Positions 32,081 through 42,096 of a stretch of 64,000 bases of DNA are shown in pieces. Location of the stretch: NCBI GenBank assembly GCA_001464455.1, contig LNEI01000027.1, forward strand, positions 124,001 through 188,000, read 5' to 3'. Positions within the stretch are counted from its first letter, which is position 1, and the number at the start of each line of letters is the position of its first letter. The notes below the pieces were generated by a model, which searched no databases, was not told the DNA's origin, and saw nothing but the letters and a program-made list of their open reading frames with translations. Source of the stretch: Acidobacteria bacterium Ga0077534 (GTDB lineage Bacteria; Acidobacteriota; Blastocatellia; Pyrinomonadales; Pyrinomonadaceae). Position numbers and translations under genes: made by a program.

Positions 32081-34561
32081 ATGAAACGAATTCTCGTCGC
32101 TTTGTTTTTCCTCGTCCTTTTGTCCTCGATAGCTTTTTCACAGGCTCCGCCGCGCAAGACTATCTCCTCGGTTACCGAGAAGCTCCAGAAGATCGATGGC
32201 TATGTGCCGTTTTACTTCGACGCGGACGCGGGCAAGATCTACATGGAGATCACGCGTTGGGATAAGGAGTTTCTTTATCTTGTGAGTCTTCCGACCGGCG
32301 TCGGGTCTAATCCGATCGGGCTTGATCGCAATCAGTTAGGTACGACGAAGGTTGTGAAATTCGAGCGATCGGGCAACAAGGTCTTGCTGGTGCAGCCGAA
32401 TTACGATTTTCGTGCGTCGGGGAATGTACTGCAGAAGAAGTCGGTCGAGGAATCTTTTGCACGCTCGGTCATTTGGGGATTTCGTGTAGAGGCCGCGGAT
32501 GGGGATCGAGTACTGGTCGATGCGACGAGTTTTATTGTTCGAGATGCACACGGTGTTGGCGAGCGAATAGCTCAGGCTCGTCAGGGAAATTATACTTTCG
32601 ATGAGAGCCGCAGTGCTCTGTACCTTCCGAATACGAAGGGCTTTCCAAAGAACACTGAGGTCGAGGCGACTGTCACGCTCTCGACCAGCGGCGACCCAGG
32701 TAATCTGATCAACCAGGTGACGCCGACGGGTAAGCATGTGACCGTCCGGCAGCGGCATTCGTTTGTCGAACTTCCTGACGACAAATACCGGCCCCGTAAA
32801 TTTGACCCACGCACCGCCGGCATCCCCATCAGCTTTTACGACTACGGCACGGACATCAATGAGGACCTTGAAAAACGCTGGATCCAGCGTTTTCGGCTCG
32901 AAAAGAAGGATCCGAACGCTGCCGTCAGCGAAGCCGTAAAGCCGATCATTTTCTATGTAGATAACGGTGCGCCGAAAGCCATTCAGGACGCTCTGATAGA
33001 AGGTGCGGCGTGGTGGGATCAGGCCTTTGAGGCGGCGGGTTTTCGCAATGCATTTCAGGTTCGCGTGCTGCCGCCCGATGCCGACCCGATGGACATTCGC
33101 TACAACGTCATCAACTGGGTGCACCGTGCGACACGCGGTTGGTCGATCGGCGACTCGGTCGTTGACCCCCGAACCGGCGAGGTCTTAAAAGCCGATGTCA
33201 CGCTCGACTCGCAGCGTGCGCGGCAGGATTTCCTGCTCGGTGCCGGAATGGCTCCGCAATATCGTGCGGGCATCGCCGGGTGCGATTTTGCTGCGATGCC
33301 CGATGTCGATTACCTAAACCCGCAGACGCAAACGGGCGAGGTTACGGCGATGTCATACGCCCGAATCCGCCAGCTCTCGGCACACGAGGTCGGGCATCCT
33401 CTCGGGTTTACGCATAATTTTGCGGCCAGCACGTATGGACGGGCTTCGGTCATGGATTATCCGGCTCCATTTGTCGATATAAAGAATGGAAAACTCGATC
33501 TTTCAAACGCCTACGCAGTCGGCATCGGGGCTTTTGATAAGTTCGCAACGCGTTATGCATACACCCAGTTTCCGGATGGAGCAAATGAGGAAGCCGAGCT
33601 TGAAAAGATCGTCCGTCAGGGCGTCGCCGACGGGATGCTATTTCTCGGCGATCAGGATGCTCGCCCCGCAGGTGCGGCAAATCCGCTGGCCAATCTATGG
33701 GATAACGGCCCGGATCCGGTCGCTATGCTGAAGCATGAAATGCAGGTGCGGCGAATCGGCATCGATCAATTTGGGATCCAGAATATCCCAAACGGAGCAC
33801 CGATGTCCGAGCTTGAGAATAAATTTCTACCGCTTTATCTACATCATCGCTATCAGGTGACGGCGGCGGTCAAAACCATCGGCGGTGTTTACTACACGTT
33901 CGCGGTTCGCACCCCGACCGGGCCGGTGCCCGCAAACGTCAATGATATCGTCCCGGCCGGCAAACAGCGCGAAGCTCTCGCTGCCGTGCTCGAGACGATC
34001 AAGCCCGAAGAGCTCGCGATCCCGGAACGGATATTAAAGCTAATACCACCGGTCGCGGCCGGTTACCGCTCGGGCCGCTCGGAACTTTTTCAGAAGCGGA
34101 CGAGTCCAAACTTCGACCCGATAGGTGCGGCTGAGATCGCGGCCGATCTCACGATCAGCGGCCTGCTCGAGCCGAACCGGGCGGCCAGGCTAGTCGATTT
34201 TAATTCGCGAAACAAGACGAATCCGCATTTTCACGAGGTCGTCGATGCTCTCGTAAAAACTGCCTGGAGGCCGGTCGCCGACGCTCATCACGCTGCGATC
34301 CAGCGCTCCGTACAGAGCATGACCGCGATGCGGCTAATGGACCTCGCCGCAAACGCAAGCGCCCAAGCGCAGGTTCGTGCGGTCGCGACCGAGGCCTTGA
34401 GGAATATCGCTGTGTCCATCAAACGTCCGACGGCCGCTGGTGACAGGGCGTTCAACCGTTCGCTCGCTGATGACATCACTCGTTTCCTCGAACGTCCTGA
34501 CGCTCCGCGACGGCAAACGACACCTCTCGCGACACCGCCGGGCGATCCGATCGGGAATTGA
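32081..34561 (+). CDS. secreted zinc metalloprotease (DUF5117/DUF5118 type)
   Basis: About 826 residues from the ATG that gives a clean signal peptide (MKRILVALFFLVLLSS, then IAFSQ); an ATG 30 bases earlier is in frame. The metzincin-like zinc site is HEVGHPLGFTH, with His435, Glu436, His439 and His445. The N-terminal part (about 60-290) matches the beta-rich DUF5117 region, and DYLNPQTQTGEVTAMSYARI precedes the active site. The C-terminal third is helical. Family members are exported, but their substrates are poorly known. Not clustered with an obvious partner. Confidence 0.88.
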   Translation: MKRILVALFFLVLLSSIAFSQAPPRKTISSVTEKLQKIDGYVPFYFDADAGKIYMEITRWDKEFLYLVSLPTGVGSNPIGLDRNQLGTTKVVKFERSGNKVLLVQPNYDFRASGNVLQKKSVEESFARSVIWGFRVEAADGDRVLVDATSFIVRDAHGVGERIAQARQGNYTFDESRSALYLPNTKGFPKNTEVEATVTLSTSGDPGNLINQVTPTGKHVTVRQRHSFVELPDDKYRPRKFDPRTAGIPISFYDYGTDINEDLEKRWIQRFRLEKKDPNAAVSEAVKPIIFYVDNGAPKAIQDALIEGAAWWDQAFEAAGFRNAFQVRVLPPDADPMDIRYNVINWVHRATRGWSIGDSVVDPRTGEVLKADVTLDSQRARQDFLLGAGMAPQYRAGIAGCDFAAMPDVDYLNPQTQTGEVTAMSYARIRQLSAHEVGHPLGFTHNFAASTYGRASVMDYPAPFVDIKNGKLDLSNAYAVGIGAFDKFATRYAYTQFPDGANEEAELEKIVRQGVADGMLFLGDQDARPAGAANPLANLWDNGPDPVAMLKHEMQVRRIGIDQFGIQNIPNGAPMSELENKFLPLYLHHRYQVTAAVKTIGGVYYTFAVRTPTGPVPANVNDIVPAGKQREALAAVLETIKPEELAIPERILKLIPPVAAGYRSGRSELFQKRTSPNFDPIGAAEIAADLTISGLLEPNRAARLVDFNSRNKTNPHFHEVVDALVKTAWRPVADAHHAAIQRSVQSMTAMRLMDLAANASAQAQVRAVATEALRNIAVSIKRPTAAGDRAFNRSLADDITRFLERPDAPRRQTTPLATPPGDPIGN

Positions 34562-34576
34562 CCATTATCAAAAAGG

Positions 34577-34680
34577 TTTTAACGCAAAGTCGCTAAGATG
34601 CAGAACGCAAAGGTTTAGGGATCTTGTAGAAAGAATAAATTACCGTCGCGTCATTGCTCCTTTGCGTCTTTGCGTTAAAA
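34577..34680. repeat. inverted repeat TTTTAACGCAAAG
   Basis: TTTTAACGCAAAG (34577-34589) and CTTTGCGTTAAAA (34668-34680) are perfect reverse complements. Inner GAACGCAAAGG and CCTTTGCGTC extend the pairing. The right arm ends 13 bases before the next ATG. Confidence 0.8.
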
Positions 34681-34693
34681 ATCTCGTCTATAT

Positions 34694-36091
34694 ATGTTAA
34701 AGATACTGATTCAACGGAACTTACTTGCTTTCGCGATCCTCGCTGTCTTCACGTCATCTGTATTTGCCGACAAGGTCGACGACTACGTGCTTTCGCGGAT
34801 GGTCGAGCGAAATGTGCCGGGAGCGGCGGTGGCGGTGATCCAGAAAGGCCGTGTCGTCAAGATGAAAGGCTATGGGCTCGCGAGTGTCGAGTTTGAAGTG
34901 CCTGTTTCGGCGGATACCGTTTTCGAGATCGGTTCTGTCTCTAAGCAGATGACGGCGGCGGCGATAATGCTGCTGGTCGAGGACGGCAAGGTCTCGCTCG
35001 ATGAACGGATATCGGCGTATTTGCCGAACACGCCGGAGTCGTGGAAGGATGTGACGGTCAGACATCTGCTGACGCATTCTTCAGGGGTTAAAAGCTACAC
35101 GAGCCTCGAGGGGTTTGAGCTTTCGAGGCGGATGAACGTAAACCAGTTCATCGCAAAACTAGCACCGCACCCGCTCGAATTCACGCCTGGCGAACGAAAT
35201 ATTTACAGCAACAGCGGCTTTAATCTGCTTGCGTTGATAGTCGAATCGCGTTCGGGGATGAAGTATCTCGATTTTATGAAGAAACGGATCTTCGAGCCGC
35301 TCGGTATGACGAAGACGACCGACCGCGATCCGAAGATCATCGTCAAAAAACGCGTTACCGGCTACGAATGGGAAGGCGGACGCCTCGTCGGCCGCGACGG
35401 CAGTTTGACCGACCTGACCGGTGCGGGTTCGATCGTCTCGACCATCGGCGACATGGTCAAATGGGCGAATGCCGTCGGCGGAAACACATTTTTGAAACCT
35501 ACGAGCAAGTCCGAATGGTGGAAAAAGTTCGTTTTTAACGACGGTAAGGAGTCGATCTACGGTTTTGGCTGGAGGATCGGCGAAACGCGTGGACACAAGA
35601 CCGTCGGCCACACCGGCCAGACCGCAGGATTTGGAGCGGCACATTTTCGCTATCCTGATCCCGATATAGTCGTGGTCGTTTTAACGAACATCGGCGAGCT
35701 CGGCGTTGGCGGGGCGATCGCCACCGGCGTTGCCAAACTGTACATACCGACATTGTCGCTAAAAGCGATGAAACCGATCGCGGATAGTTCTTCTGCTCGA
35801 TCACAGACTTTTACAAAGGCCCTTGCCTCGCGGCTCGCCAATTCGCCCGATGCTTCGGTGATATCGGCGTCGCTCGTGCGATCAATATCTACGCCGCGAG
35901 CGAAGGAGAATAACGCAAGACTTGCGGCACATGGTTCGCCGAAAAAGATAGATCTGGTCGGAACGGAGTCGGCTGATACACGTCAGCGCTTTCTGTATCG
36001 GGTAGACACAGGCAAACGGCTGCATCTGTGGCGGGTCGCTTTCGATGCCGATGGCAAGGCGGTCGAAATGACGCTCGACGAGGAGGAGTAG
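34694..36091 (+). CDS. secreted beta-lactamase-family serine hydrolase
   Basis: 465 residues with a signal peptide (about 1-24, TSSVFADK). Motifs: SVSK (about 79-82, in EIGSVSKQMTAAA), YSNSG (YxN, about 174-178) and GHTGQTAGF (about 308). The C-terminal 100 residues form a small extra domain (KKIDLVGTESADTRQRFLYR) that is probably beta-rich. It is 7 bases from the following TPR-CHAT frame, and only about 60 bases from that gene's likely ATG, so the two may form one transcript. Confidence 0.88.
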   Translation: MLKILIQRNLLAFAILAVFTSSVFADKVDDYVLSRMVERNVPGAAVAVIQKGRVVKMKGYGLASVEFEVPVSADTVFEIGSVSKQMTAAAIMLLVEDGKVSLDERISAYLPNTPESWKDVTVRHLLTHSSGVKSYTSLEGFELSRRMNVNQFIAKLAPHPLEFTPGERNIYSNSGFNLLALIVESRSGMKYLDFMKKRIFEPLGMTKTTDRDPKIIVKKRVTGYEWEGGRLVGRDGSLTDLTGAGSIVSTIGDMVKWANAVGGNTFLKPTSKSEWWKKFVFNDGKESIYGFGWRIGETRGHKTVGHTGQTAGFGAAHFRYPDPDIVVVVLTNIGELGVGGAIATGVAKLYIPTLSLKAMKPIADSSSARSQTFTKALASRLANSPDASVISASLVRSISTPRAKENNARLAAHGSPKKIDLVGTESADTRQRFLYRVDTGKRLHLWRVAFDADGKAVEMTLDEEE

Positions 36092-36152
36092 ACGACATTT
36101 GTTGACTATTTTGACGGGTTTCCGCAATCTATTGGGGAACCCGTTTTCGTTT

Positions 36153-38963
36153 ATGCCGCTGGTGTTGATCAGATACTTGTTTGCTTTCGCGATCGTCATT
36201 CTGTCGATCGACAGCTACGCGCAAGGCCCTGATCTTCCATTAACCCTGGGCTCAACATCCGAACACCAGATCAAGGGCGGCGATACCCATTCTTTTAGGG
36301 TTGAGATAACGGCGGGAAATACCGCGCGGATCGAGATCGAGCAGAAAGGCGTCGATGTCGCGTTGGCTGCGACCGGGCCGGATGGCAAGCAGTTTCTCAC
36401 GAGCGAATCTCCGAGCGGCGTACTCGGTAGCGACCTGATCCTAGTAACGGCCGCGGCGAGCGGCGTTTATCGAATAAACGTCACTCCCTCGGATCCGAGA
36501 GCAGCAATGGGTAAGTACCTGATCCGCCTCGCTGATATACGACCGACCACCAGCGAAGACGCATCGATAAACGAAGCCGCGATGAAGATCACACGCGTAG
36601 CGGAGGAGGCGACCGTGCTCCGTCAAAACGGTACCCGCGAGGGACGCCGTGGAGCGATCGGCAAGTTTAACGAGGTCATTGAGCTGTCGCGGCAGAAGCG
36701 GGACAAGGTTTGGGAGACGGTCGCATTGATAACGATCGGGCTGCTCTATGACCAACTCGGAGAGGTGCAGCGATCGCTCGAGTTCTATAGCAAAGGGCTG
36801 GACCTAGCACGTGAGATCAAGAACAAGCAATACGAAGGTTCTGCGATCAATAATCTGGCGGTCGGATACCTGACGCTTGCCGAATACGAGACCTCGGCTT
36901 CCTATCTCGCGCAGGCGCTTACTCTCCAGACCGAGGCTGGTAACCGCCGCGGCCAGGGCGTCGTCTATAACAATCTTGGCACTGCCTATCTGATGCTCGG
37001 CGACCCTGCTCGTTCGGAAGGCTATTACCGTCAGGCACTCGCGATCAGGCGTGAGGTCAAGGACGAACGAGGCGAAGGATTTGCACTCAATAACCTCGGT
37101 CAGGTGTTTCTTGAATCCGGCGAATGGGCAAAGGCCCGCGATCTTCTCGATCAGGCTCTCGCTCTCAGAAAACGGATCGGCGACAAACAAGGCGAAGCTG
37201 TAACCGAGCGAAATCTCGGAAAACTGCTCGTCAAACAGAAGCAGGACAGCGAGGCTCTGCCGCATCTAGATCGGGCGAATAAACTTGCGAACGAGATCGG
37301 CGACCGCCGCGTCGAGGCCGACTCTTTCTATTGGCTGGCCTCGATAAACGCCCGGTCGGGTGACATTTCAAACGGTATCGAATTTATCGAAAAAGGCCTC
37401 GGGATCATTGAGCAGATACGCGGTGAGATCATCAACCCGCAGCTGCGGACCGGCTACTTTTCAACGGTGCCGCAATATTACGAGCTTTACGCCGACCTTC
37501 TGGTCTCACGCGGCCAGAAACGGAATGACGAAAAGGACATCGAGCTAGCCCTTCAAGTCAGTGAGCGGGCACGTGCCAGAACTCTCGTCGAGCTGCTGCA
37601 GGAGGCTCGGATCGATATCAAGAGAGGCGTCGACGAGCAAAGTCTCGACGAATTGCAGGAAACGCTGAATGCAAAATACCGCGAACGTACGACGCTGCTT
37701 TCCGGTAAACCGACCGCGGCTCAGATAAGCAAAATAACCGCCGAAATCAATGATCTGAATGCAGATGTCGAGTCTCTTCAGGTAAAGGTCCGTCGCGAAA
37801 ATCCCGCTTATGCCGATCTCACTTACGGTTCGGCGCTCTCGGCGAGCGAGATCCGTGAGCTACTTGACGACAAGACGGTTCTGCTCGAATACAAGCTCGG
37901 CGCCACGCGATCGCATTTGTGGCTCGTCACCAAAGACAAAGTTCGTGTCTTTAGCCTACCGTCCAGAAAGGAGATCGAGCCGATCGCAAACGCATATTAC
38001 AAAGCCGTCGCCGGCGGCCGGGCAGGTAATGGTGATGTCACGCGGCTCGAAAAGGAACTTGACCGAGCACTGCTCGGACCAGTATCTGGTCTTCTCGGAC
38101 GGAACAGAGTCGCGATAGTCTCGGATGGGATACTTCAGTTGGTGCCTTTTTCGGCATTGCCCGGACTCGCGGCAAATGAGACCGTGGGGCTGCCGTCGGC
38201 AGGAGTTCTTGCGGAGCTACGCCGGACCGCGAAAGGGCGTAAAAAAGGAGAGCAGAAGGTCGCGATCTTTGCCGATCCGGTCTTCGAATCCAACGATTCC
38301 CGGCTCGCTGCAGCCAAGGAAGTTTCAAGGGAAAGGCCCGCGGCTATTGGCCGTGTGCTGCGGGACTTCGATCTCGGGGCGGAATTGCCGCGACTGATCG
38401 CATCGCGGACAGAGGCGCGAGAGATCGCCGCACTTTTCCCGGCCGGCAGCGTCAAAACGAATCTCGATTTCGATGCGAGCCTCGATGCCGCCACGGATGA
38501 AAGCCTGCGCGATTACAGCATCATTCACTTTGCCACGCACGGATTGCTCGATACCCAGCGGCCTGAATCATCGAGCCTCGTCTTTTCGCTCTTTGATAGG
38601 GCAGGCAAGCAGCGTGACGGGTTTATGCGGCTAAGAGATGTTTATGACCTTGAGCTTTCGAGCGATCTGGTTGTCCTCTCGGCATGTCAGACCGCACTGG
38701 GTAAGGATATCCGCGGCGAGGGGCTGATCGGGCTGACGCGTGGATTTATGTTTGCCGGAGCTCCCCGCGTTGTTGCAAGCCTTTGGAAGGTAGACGACGC
38801 TGCGACCGCGGAATTCATGAAGCGCTTTTACCGCGGGATGATCAAGGACGGTCTCTCACCCGCCGCTTCGTTAAAAAGGGCACAGAATGAACTCAAGGCT
38901 ATCTCCCGGTTTCGCTACCCGTATTATTGGGCTGGATTTACGCTTCAGGGCGATTGGCGTTAG
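36153..38963 (+). CDS. exported TPR-CHAT caspase-like protein
   Basis: About 936 residues from the ATG that gives a signal peptide (MPLVLIRYLFAFAIV, then ILSIDSYAQ); the frame is open further up to a TTG at 36099. Residues about 25-110 look like a PPC (pre-peptidase) beta domain. TPR repeats (about 180-390, for example YNNLGTAYLMLGDPARSEGY) and a coiled-coil region (about 460-560) follow. The C-terminal CHAT protease domain has His796 (HFATHGLLD) and Cys845 (LSACQTALG), the expected catalytic dyad. YYWAGFTLQGDW ends the domain in the canonical way. The substrate is unknown. It sits with sigma and anti-sigma genes. Confidence 0.9.
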   Translation: MPLVLIRYLFAFAIVILSIDSYAQGPDLPLTLGSTSEHQIKGGDTHSFRVEITAGNTARIEIEQKGVDVALAATGPDGKQFLTSESPSGVLGSDLILVTAAASGVYRINVTPSDPRAAMGKYLIRLADIRPTTSEDASINEAAMKITRVAEEATVLRQNGTREGRRGAIGKFNEVIELSRQKRDKVWETVALITIGLLYDQLGEVQRSLEFYSKGLDLAREIKNKQYEGSAINNLAVGYLTLAEYETSASYLAQALTLQTEAGNRRGQGVVYNNLGTAYLMLGDPARSEGYYRQALAIRREVKDERGEGFALNNLGQVFLESGEWAKARDLLDQALALRKRIGDKQGEAVTERNLGKLLVKQKQDSEALPHLDRANKLANEIGDRRVEADSFYWLASINARSGDISNGIEFIEKGLGIIEQIRGEIINPQLRTGYFSTVPQYYELYADLLVSRGQKRNDEKDIELALQVSERARARTLVELLQEARIDIKRGVDEQSLDELQETLNAKYRERTTLLSGKPTAAQISKITAEINDLNADVESLQVKVRRENPAYADLTYGSALSASEIRELLDDKTVLLEYKLGATRSHLWLVTKDKVRVFSLPSRKEIEPIANAYYKAVAGGRAGNGDVTRLEKELDRALLGPVSGLLGRNRVAIVSDGILQLVPFSALPGLAANETVGLPSAGVLAELRRTAKGRKKGEQKVAIFADPVFESNDSRLAAAKEVSRERPAAIGRVLRDFDLGAELPRLIASRTEAREIAALFPAGSVKTNLDFDASLDAATDESLRDYSIIHFATHGLLDTQRPESSSLVFSLFDRAGKQRDGFMRLRDVYDLELSSDLVVLSACQTALGKDIRGEGLIGLTRGFMFAGAPRVVASLWKVDDAATAEFMKRFYRGMIKDGLSPAASLKRAQNELKAISRFRYPYYWAGFTLQGDWR

Positions 38964-39004
38964 TGCCTTCAACATTCACGGAAACTCTCATAAAATAGCG
39001 TTGA

Positions 39005-39568
39005 TTGAACGACGTTTCAGCTCGAACCAATTTCGACAGATTCTTAACCTTGCTTGACGCCGACCGTGATGCGGCTGGAGCGAGGTACGAGGAGTTGCGC
39101 GTGCGCCTTGTCAGATTTTTCGAGTGGCGGGGCTCGTCTAACGGCGATGATCTGGCAGACGTCTGTTTTGACCGCGTCCTGAGAAAGATCGGTGGAGGCG
39201 AGCAGATCGAGAACGTAGCGGCCTATGCCGCGACGGTCGCGCAGTTTGTCTATAAAGAGAGCCTTCGATCGAAGGAGCGAGTTACGGATTCGCTCGACGC
39301 CGATGATGCCCGCGATGTGGCGGCCGCCGGTGACGCAGCGTCGGAAGACCCACGCATGGCGTGCCTCGACCGATGCCTGGGCGAGTTTCAAGCGGATGAC
39401 CGCAACCTCGTCGTCGCGTACTACGACACGGAGGAAAAGACCATGATCGCTTCGCGCAAGCGGTTGGCAGATTCGCTGGCAATGTCCATGAACACGCTGC
39501 GGATCAAGGTATGCCGGCTAAAGGCAAAGCTCGAAAAATGCACAAAGGACTGCTGCAAAAGCGGCTAA
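39005..39568 (+). CDS. ECF-like sigma factor
   Basis: 187 residues. Region 2-like sequence (DDLADVCFDRVLRKI, about 48-62) and region 4 helix-turn-helix (LADSLAMSMNTLRIKVCRLK, about 153-172) are recognisable, separated by an acidic linker. Cysteines cluster at the C-terminus (CTKDCC). The start is a TTG. It lies 41 bases after the CHAT gene and 71 bases before the putative anti-sigma gene. It probably controls this locus in response to envelope signals. Confidence 0.75.
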   Translation: MNDVSARTNFDRFLTLLDADRDAAGARYEELRVRLVRFFEWRGSSNGDDLADVCFDRVLRKIGGGEQIENVAAYAATVAQFVYKESLRSKERVTDSLDADDARDVAAAGDAASEDPRMACLDRCLGEFQADDRNLVVAYYDTEEKTMIASRKRLADSLAMSMNTLRIKVCRLKAKLEKCTKDCCKSG

Positions 39569-39639
39569 GTGAAATGTTTTTAACGATTTCTGCACTAGGG
39601 ATAGGTTAAATAGTTGTGCACCTGAAGGAAGAGAAGACA

Positions 39640-40530
39640 ATGTCGGACGCCAGACGATTCTTCCTCGGCAAAATGGCCGAGGGCGAACGTGCGGCTTTCG
39701 AGGCCCAATTCGTCGCTGACGGCGAAATGTTTGAGCTTATCCGCGTGTGCGAAGATGAGCTGGTCGAGGAGTACGTCCGCGGGCTTCTATCTCGAAGCGA
39801 ACGACACGCGTTCGAAAACGACTACCTAACCACCGCAGCAAATCAGCAGAAAGTCGAATTTACGCGAGCGTTGATCGCCAAGGTAACGACGCCGGCCGTA
39901 GCCATCGACGAGACGCCGTGGCTCGAATCCATATCGGCCTTTTTCCTGAAGCATAGACTCGTCGTCGGTTCTGTGTTGGGGATCTTATTGATACTGGTCG
40001 GGGTCTGGCTATTCCTGCCGCGAAGCTCCGGTCCAGAGATCGCTAAAACTATCCCGCCGGTCGATATTTCACCGACAGTCGCAACTCCGCCGGCAGCAAA
40101 CACGCAGGACTATGCCAATAGCGAAGCTGTGATCCCAACCCCGACAGCGTCGCCAAGGGATGTTAACCGCCCGACAGAAAAGCCGCGTGAAACTACGTCA
40201 ACTACCCCGTTTCTTGCCCTCTTTGCCGGAAGCGTGCGTGGCGGTGGCAGCATGCCGACGCTCGCCCTCGACAACAGCGATCGCAAAGCTAACCTCTCGC
40301 TGAATTTGGAATCCCGCGACTACGACCGCTATCGTGCCGAGATCGTCGACCCGGATGGCAATGTTATCTATCGGAGCGGGATCCTCAGGCCAAGCGGAAA
40401 ACGTATCGGATTGTTGTTCCCCATTACCAACGTAAAAAGCGGTGAATACTCCGTCCGTCTCTTAGGCGTCACGAGGGAGAACACCACCGAATCGGCGGCA
40501 GATCTTTCATTTCGCGTCATCAGAAAGTAA
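39640..40530 (+). CDS. putative membrane anti-sigma factor
   Basis: 296 residues from the ATG with GGAAGAG upstream; a GTG 24 bases earlier is in frame. The cytosolic N-terminal domain (FFLGKMAEGERAAFEAQFVA, then CEDELVEEYVRGLLSRSERH) resembles anti-sigma-like domains without the zinc motif. One membrane span is at about 109-132 (VVGSVLGILLILVGVWLFL). A Pro/Thr linker and an extracytoplasmic beta domain (about 190-296) follow. The arrangement just after an ECF sigma gene supports the role. Confidence 0.7.
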   Translation: MSDARRFFLGKMAEGERAAFEAQFVADGEMFELIRVCEDELVEEYVRGLLSRSERHAFENDYLTTAANQQKVEFTRALIAKVTTPAVAIDETPWLESISAFFLKHRLVVGSVLGILLILVGVWLFLPRSSGPEIAKTIPPVDISPTVATPPAANTQDYANSEAVIPTPTASPRDVNRPTEKPRETTSTTPFLALFAGSVRGGGSMPTLALDNSDRKANLSLNLESRDYDRYRAEIVDPDGNVIYRSGILRPSGKRIGLLFPITNVKSGEYSVRLLGVTRENTTESAADLSFRVIRK

Positions 40531-40682
40531 AAGTTACGGATCGAAGGTTTGGTCGGGGCCGCTGAAGACAGTGGTCCCTTTATTGTTTTCCCGCAGATCT
40601 TTTGAGCTCGGTGAAATGTTTTCTCCGTCATCGTCACTACCAATGAACGAGTTGAAATCAAGCAAAGTTTAGGGGAGAAAAA

Positions 40683-41339
40683 ATGAGAAAAGTATCATTT
40701 CTGTTCGGTTGGGTGTTGGCGGTGATGGTTTTGGGCCTTGCAGCCGCGTCGGTAAATGCCCAGCCATCAGCAGCACAGGTAAAGAGGGATGTTTCCGGCC
40801 CAAAGACGATCTCGGTTACGGTCCTCGGACGCGGTACGCGAGTTTGGAGCAAAGGCTATTCAAAATGGGTTTGGGATGTTCCCTTTTCCGCTAAGGTCAA
40901 AAGCGAAGAGCCTGGCGTAAATATCCTAGTCGAGGCTACTGCTTCGTACGACATCGTGGGCGGACGTTATGTCTATTGGAGATCTTTCGTGGGCTCAAAC
41001 ATCTACGAAGGCATCCCGAATCCCACTGATTCTGAGGTCGCATCGTTGCTGAACCAATTCGGCCCGCAAAAGGTGATGATGGGAGACTTCTACAACGCAG
41101 TTGGTGGGATCGAGAGCATCAAGCTCGCCGCAAAACCGCGTTTCGAATGGCACACGCTGAATTCCGTTTCTTTCACAGTCGTAGTAACGTTCAAGGAAAA
41201 GGTCGATTACACAACAACACGCCGCGTAGCAAAGCCATACCGGGCAAGGCTATATCGCGACGGTAAATCGATGCCGTGGAGGAACATCCTCGGTACCGGT
41301 GAACTGAACGACGATGAAGTAATTGTCGTTCTGAAATAA
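40683..41339 (+). CDS. secreted hypothetical protein
   Basis: 218 residues with a signal peptide (about 1-26, AAASVNAQ). The mature part is beta-rich with many aromatic residues (RVWSKGYSKWVWDVPFSAKV) and no known domain. It has GGGAG before the ATG. It is the first of four closely spaced genes for exported proteins (40683-43504) with 10-25 bases between them, so they are probably one operon. Confidence 0.65.
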   Translation: MRKVSFLFGWVLAVMVLGLAAASVNAQPSAAQVKRDVSGPKTISVTVLGRGTRVWSKGYSKWVWDVPFSAKVKSEEPGVNILVEATASYDIVGGRYVYWRSFVGSNIYEGIPNPTDSEVASLLNQFGPQKVMMGDFYNAVGGIESIKLAAKPRFEWHTLNSVSFTVVVTFKEKVDYTTTRRVAKPYRARLYRDGKSMPWRNILGTGELNDDEVIVVLK

Positions 41340-41360
41340 CTGCTGAAAGGAGCGAGGAAG

Positions 41361-42074
41361 ATGCGACATATTTTGACGATAGCGTTTTTGACATTCATCG
41401 GCATCGGCGGTGTTACGGCACAGAACAAGTGCTTTGAGAATAACGGACTCAAGGATGCTCATTCGATCGAGATGTCGATAAATGGCAAGTCTGTCACCGG
41501 CAGTTTCGGGATCGCTATTGAATACGACGAGGATCGCGTAAAGCGTTACGATTTTGCAGGAACGATCGCTGGTAGCGTCATATCGGTCAAATTTCCCGAT
41601 GGGACGCCTGTTGAGTTACCATCGTCGCCGTCAACCAAGCGTTGGACGCTGATACGATCGGCGAGCGGCGAAAAACTGCGCGTCACGTTGTACGGCAAAA
41701 ATTACAACAGTAACAGGTGGGGTAATTACACAGTCGACTACACATCGTGCAAAGACCCCTACGACGAGGCTGCCTCGAGCGCGAAGCGGATCACCTTTGC
41801 TAAAGGAACGAACTCATTGACCGCAGACGTAAGCTTTGCAAGAAGAGGAGAAAAGAAGAGCTACAAGCTCGGGTTTCGAGCGGGTCAGAGTGTTTCAGTT
41901 TCGGCTCCGGGGTGTGGTATCTCATTCTTCTATCCGGACAAAACGCCCTATGAAGAAGGAACCGCGATAGACACGTGGGGCAGCGACAAGCTGCCGCAGT
42001 CCGGGGACTATCTATTTGTCATCTCCCCGGCTGGCCAGCCTAGCGTGTGCAAGTTGAGATTCGAAGCAAAATAG
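41361..42074 (+). CDS. secreted hypothetical protein
   Basis: 237 residues with a signal peptide (about 1-20, GGVTAQ). The mature part contains about four Cys and two beta-like halves. The second half (TADVSFARRGEKKSYKLGFR) resembles inhibitor- or PPC-like beta sandwiches, without a confident match. Preceded by GGAGCGAGG. Second gene of the four-gene exported-protein run. Confidence 0.6.
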   Translation: MRHILTIAFLTFIGIGGVTAQNKCFENNGLKDAHSIEMSINGKSVTGSFGIAIEYDEDRVKRYDFAGTIAGSVISVKFPDGTPVELPSSPSTKRWTLIRSASGEKLRVTLYGKNYNSNRWGNYTVDYTSCKDPYDEAASSAKRITFAKGTNSLTADVSFARRGEKKSYKLGFRAGQSVSVSAPGCGISFFYPDKTPYEEGTAIDTWGSDKLPQSGDYLFVISPAGQPSVCKLRFEAK

Positions 42075-42096
42075 AACAGAGGAAAAGGAGATTCAA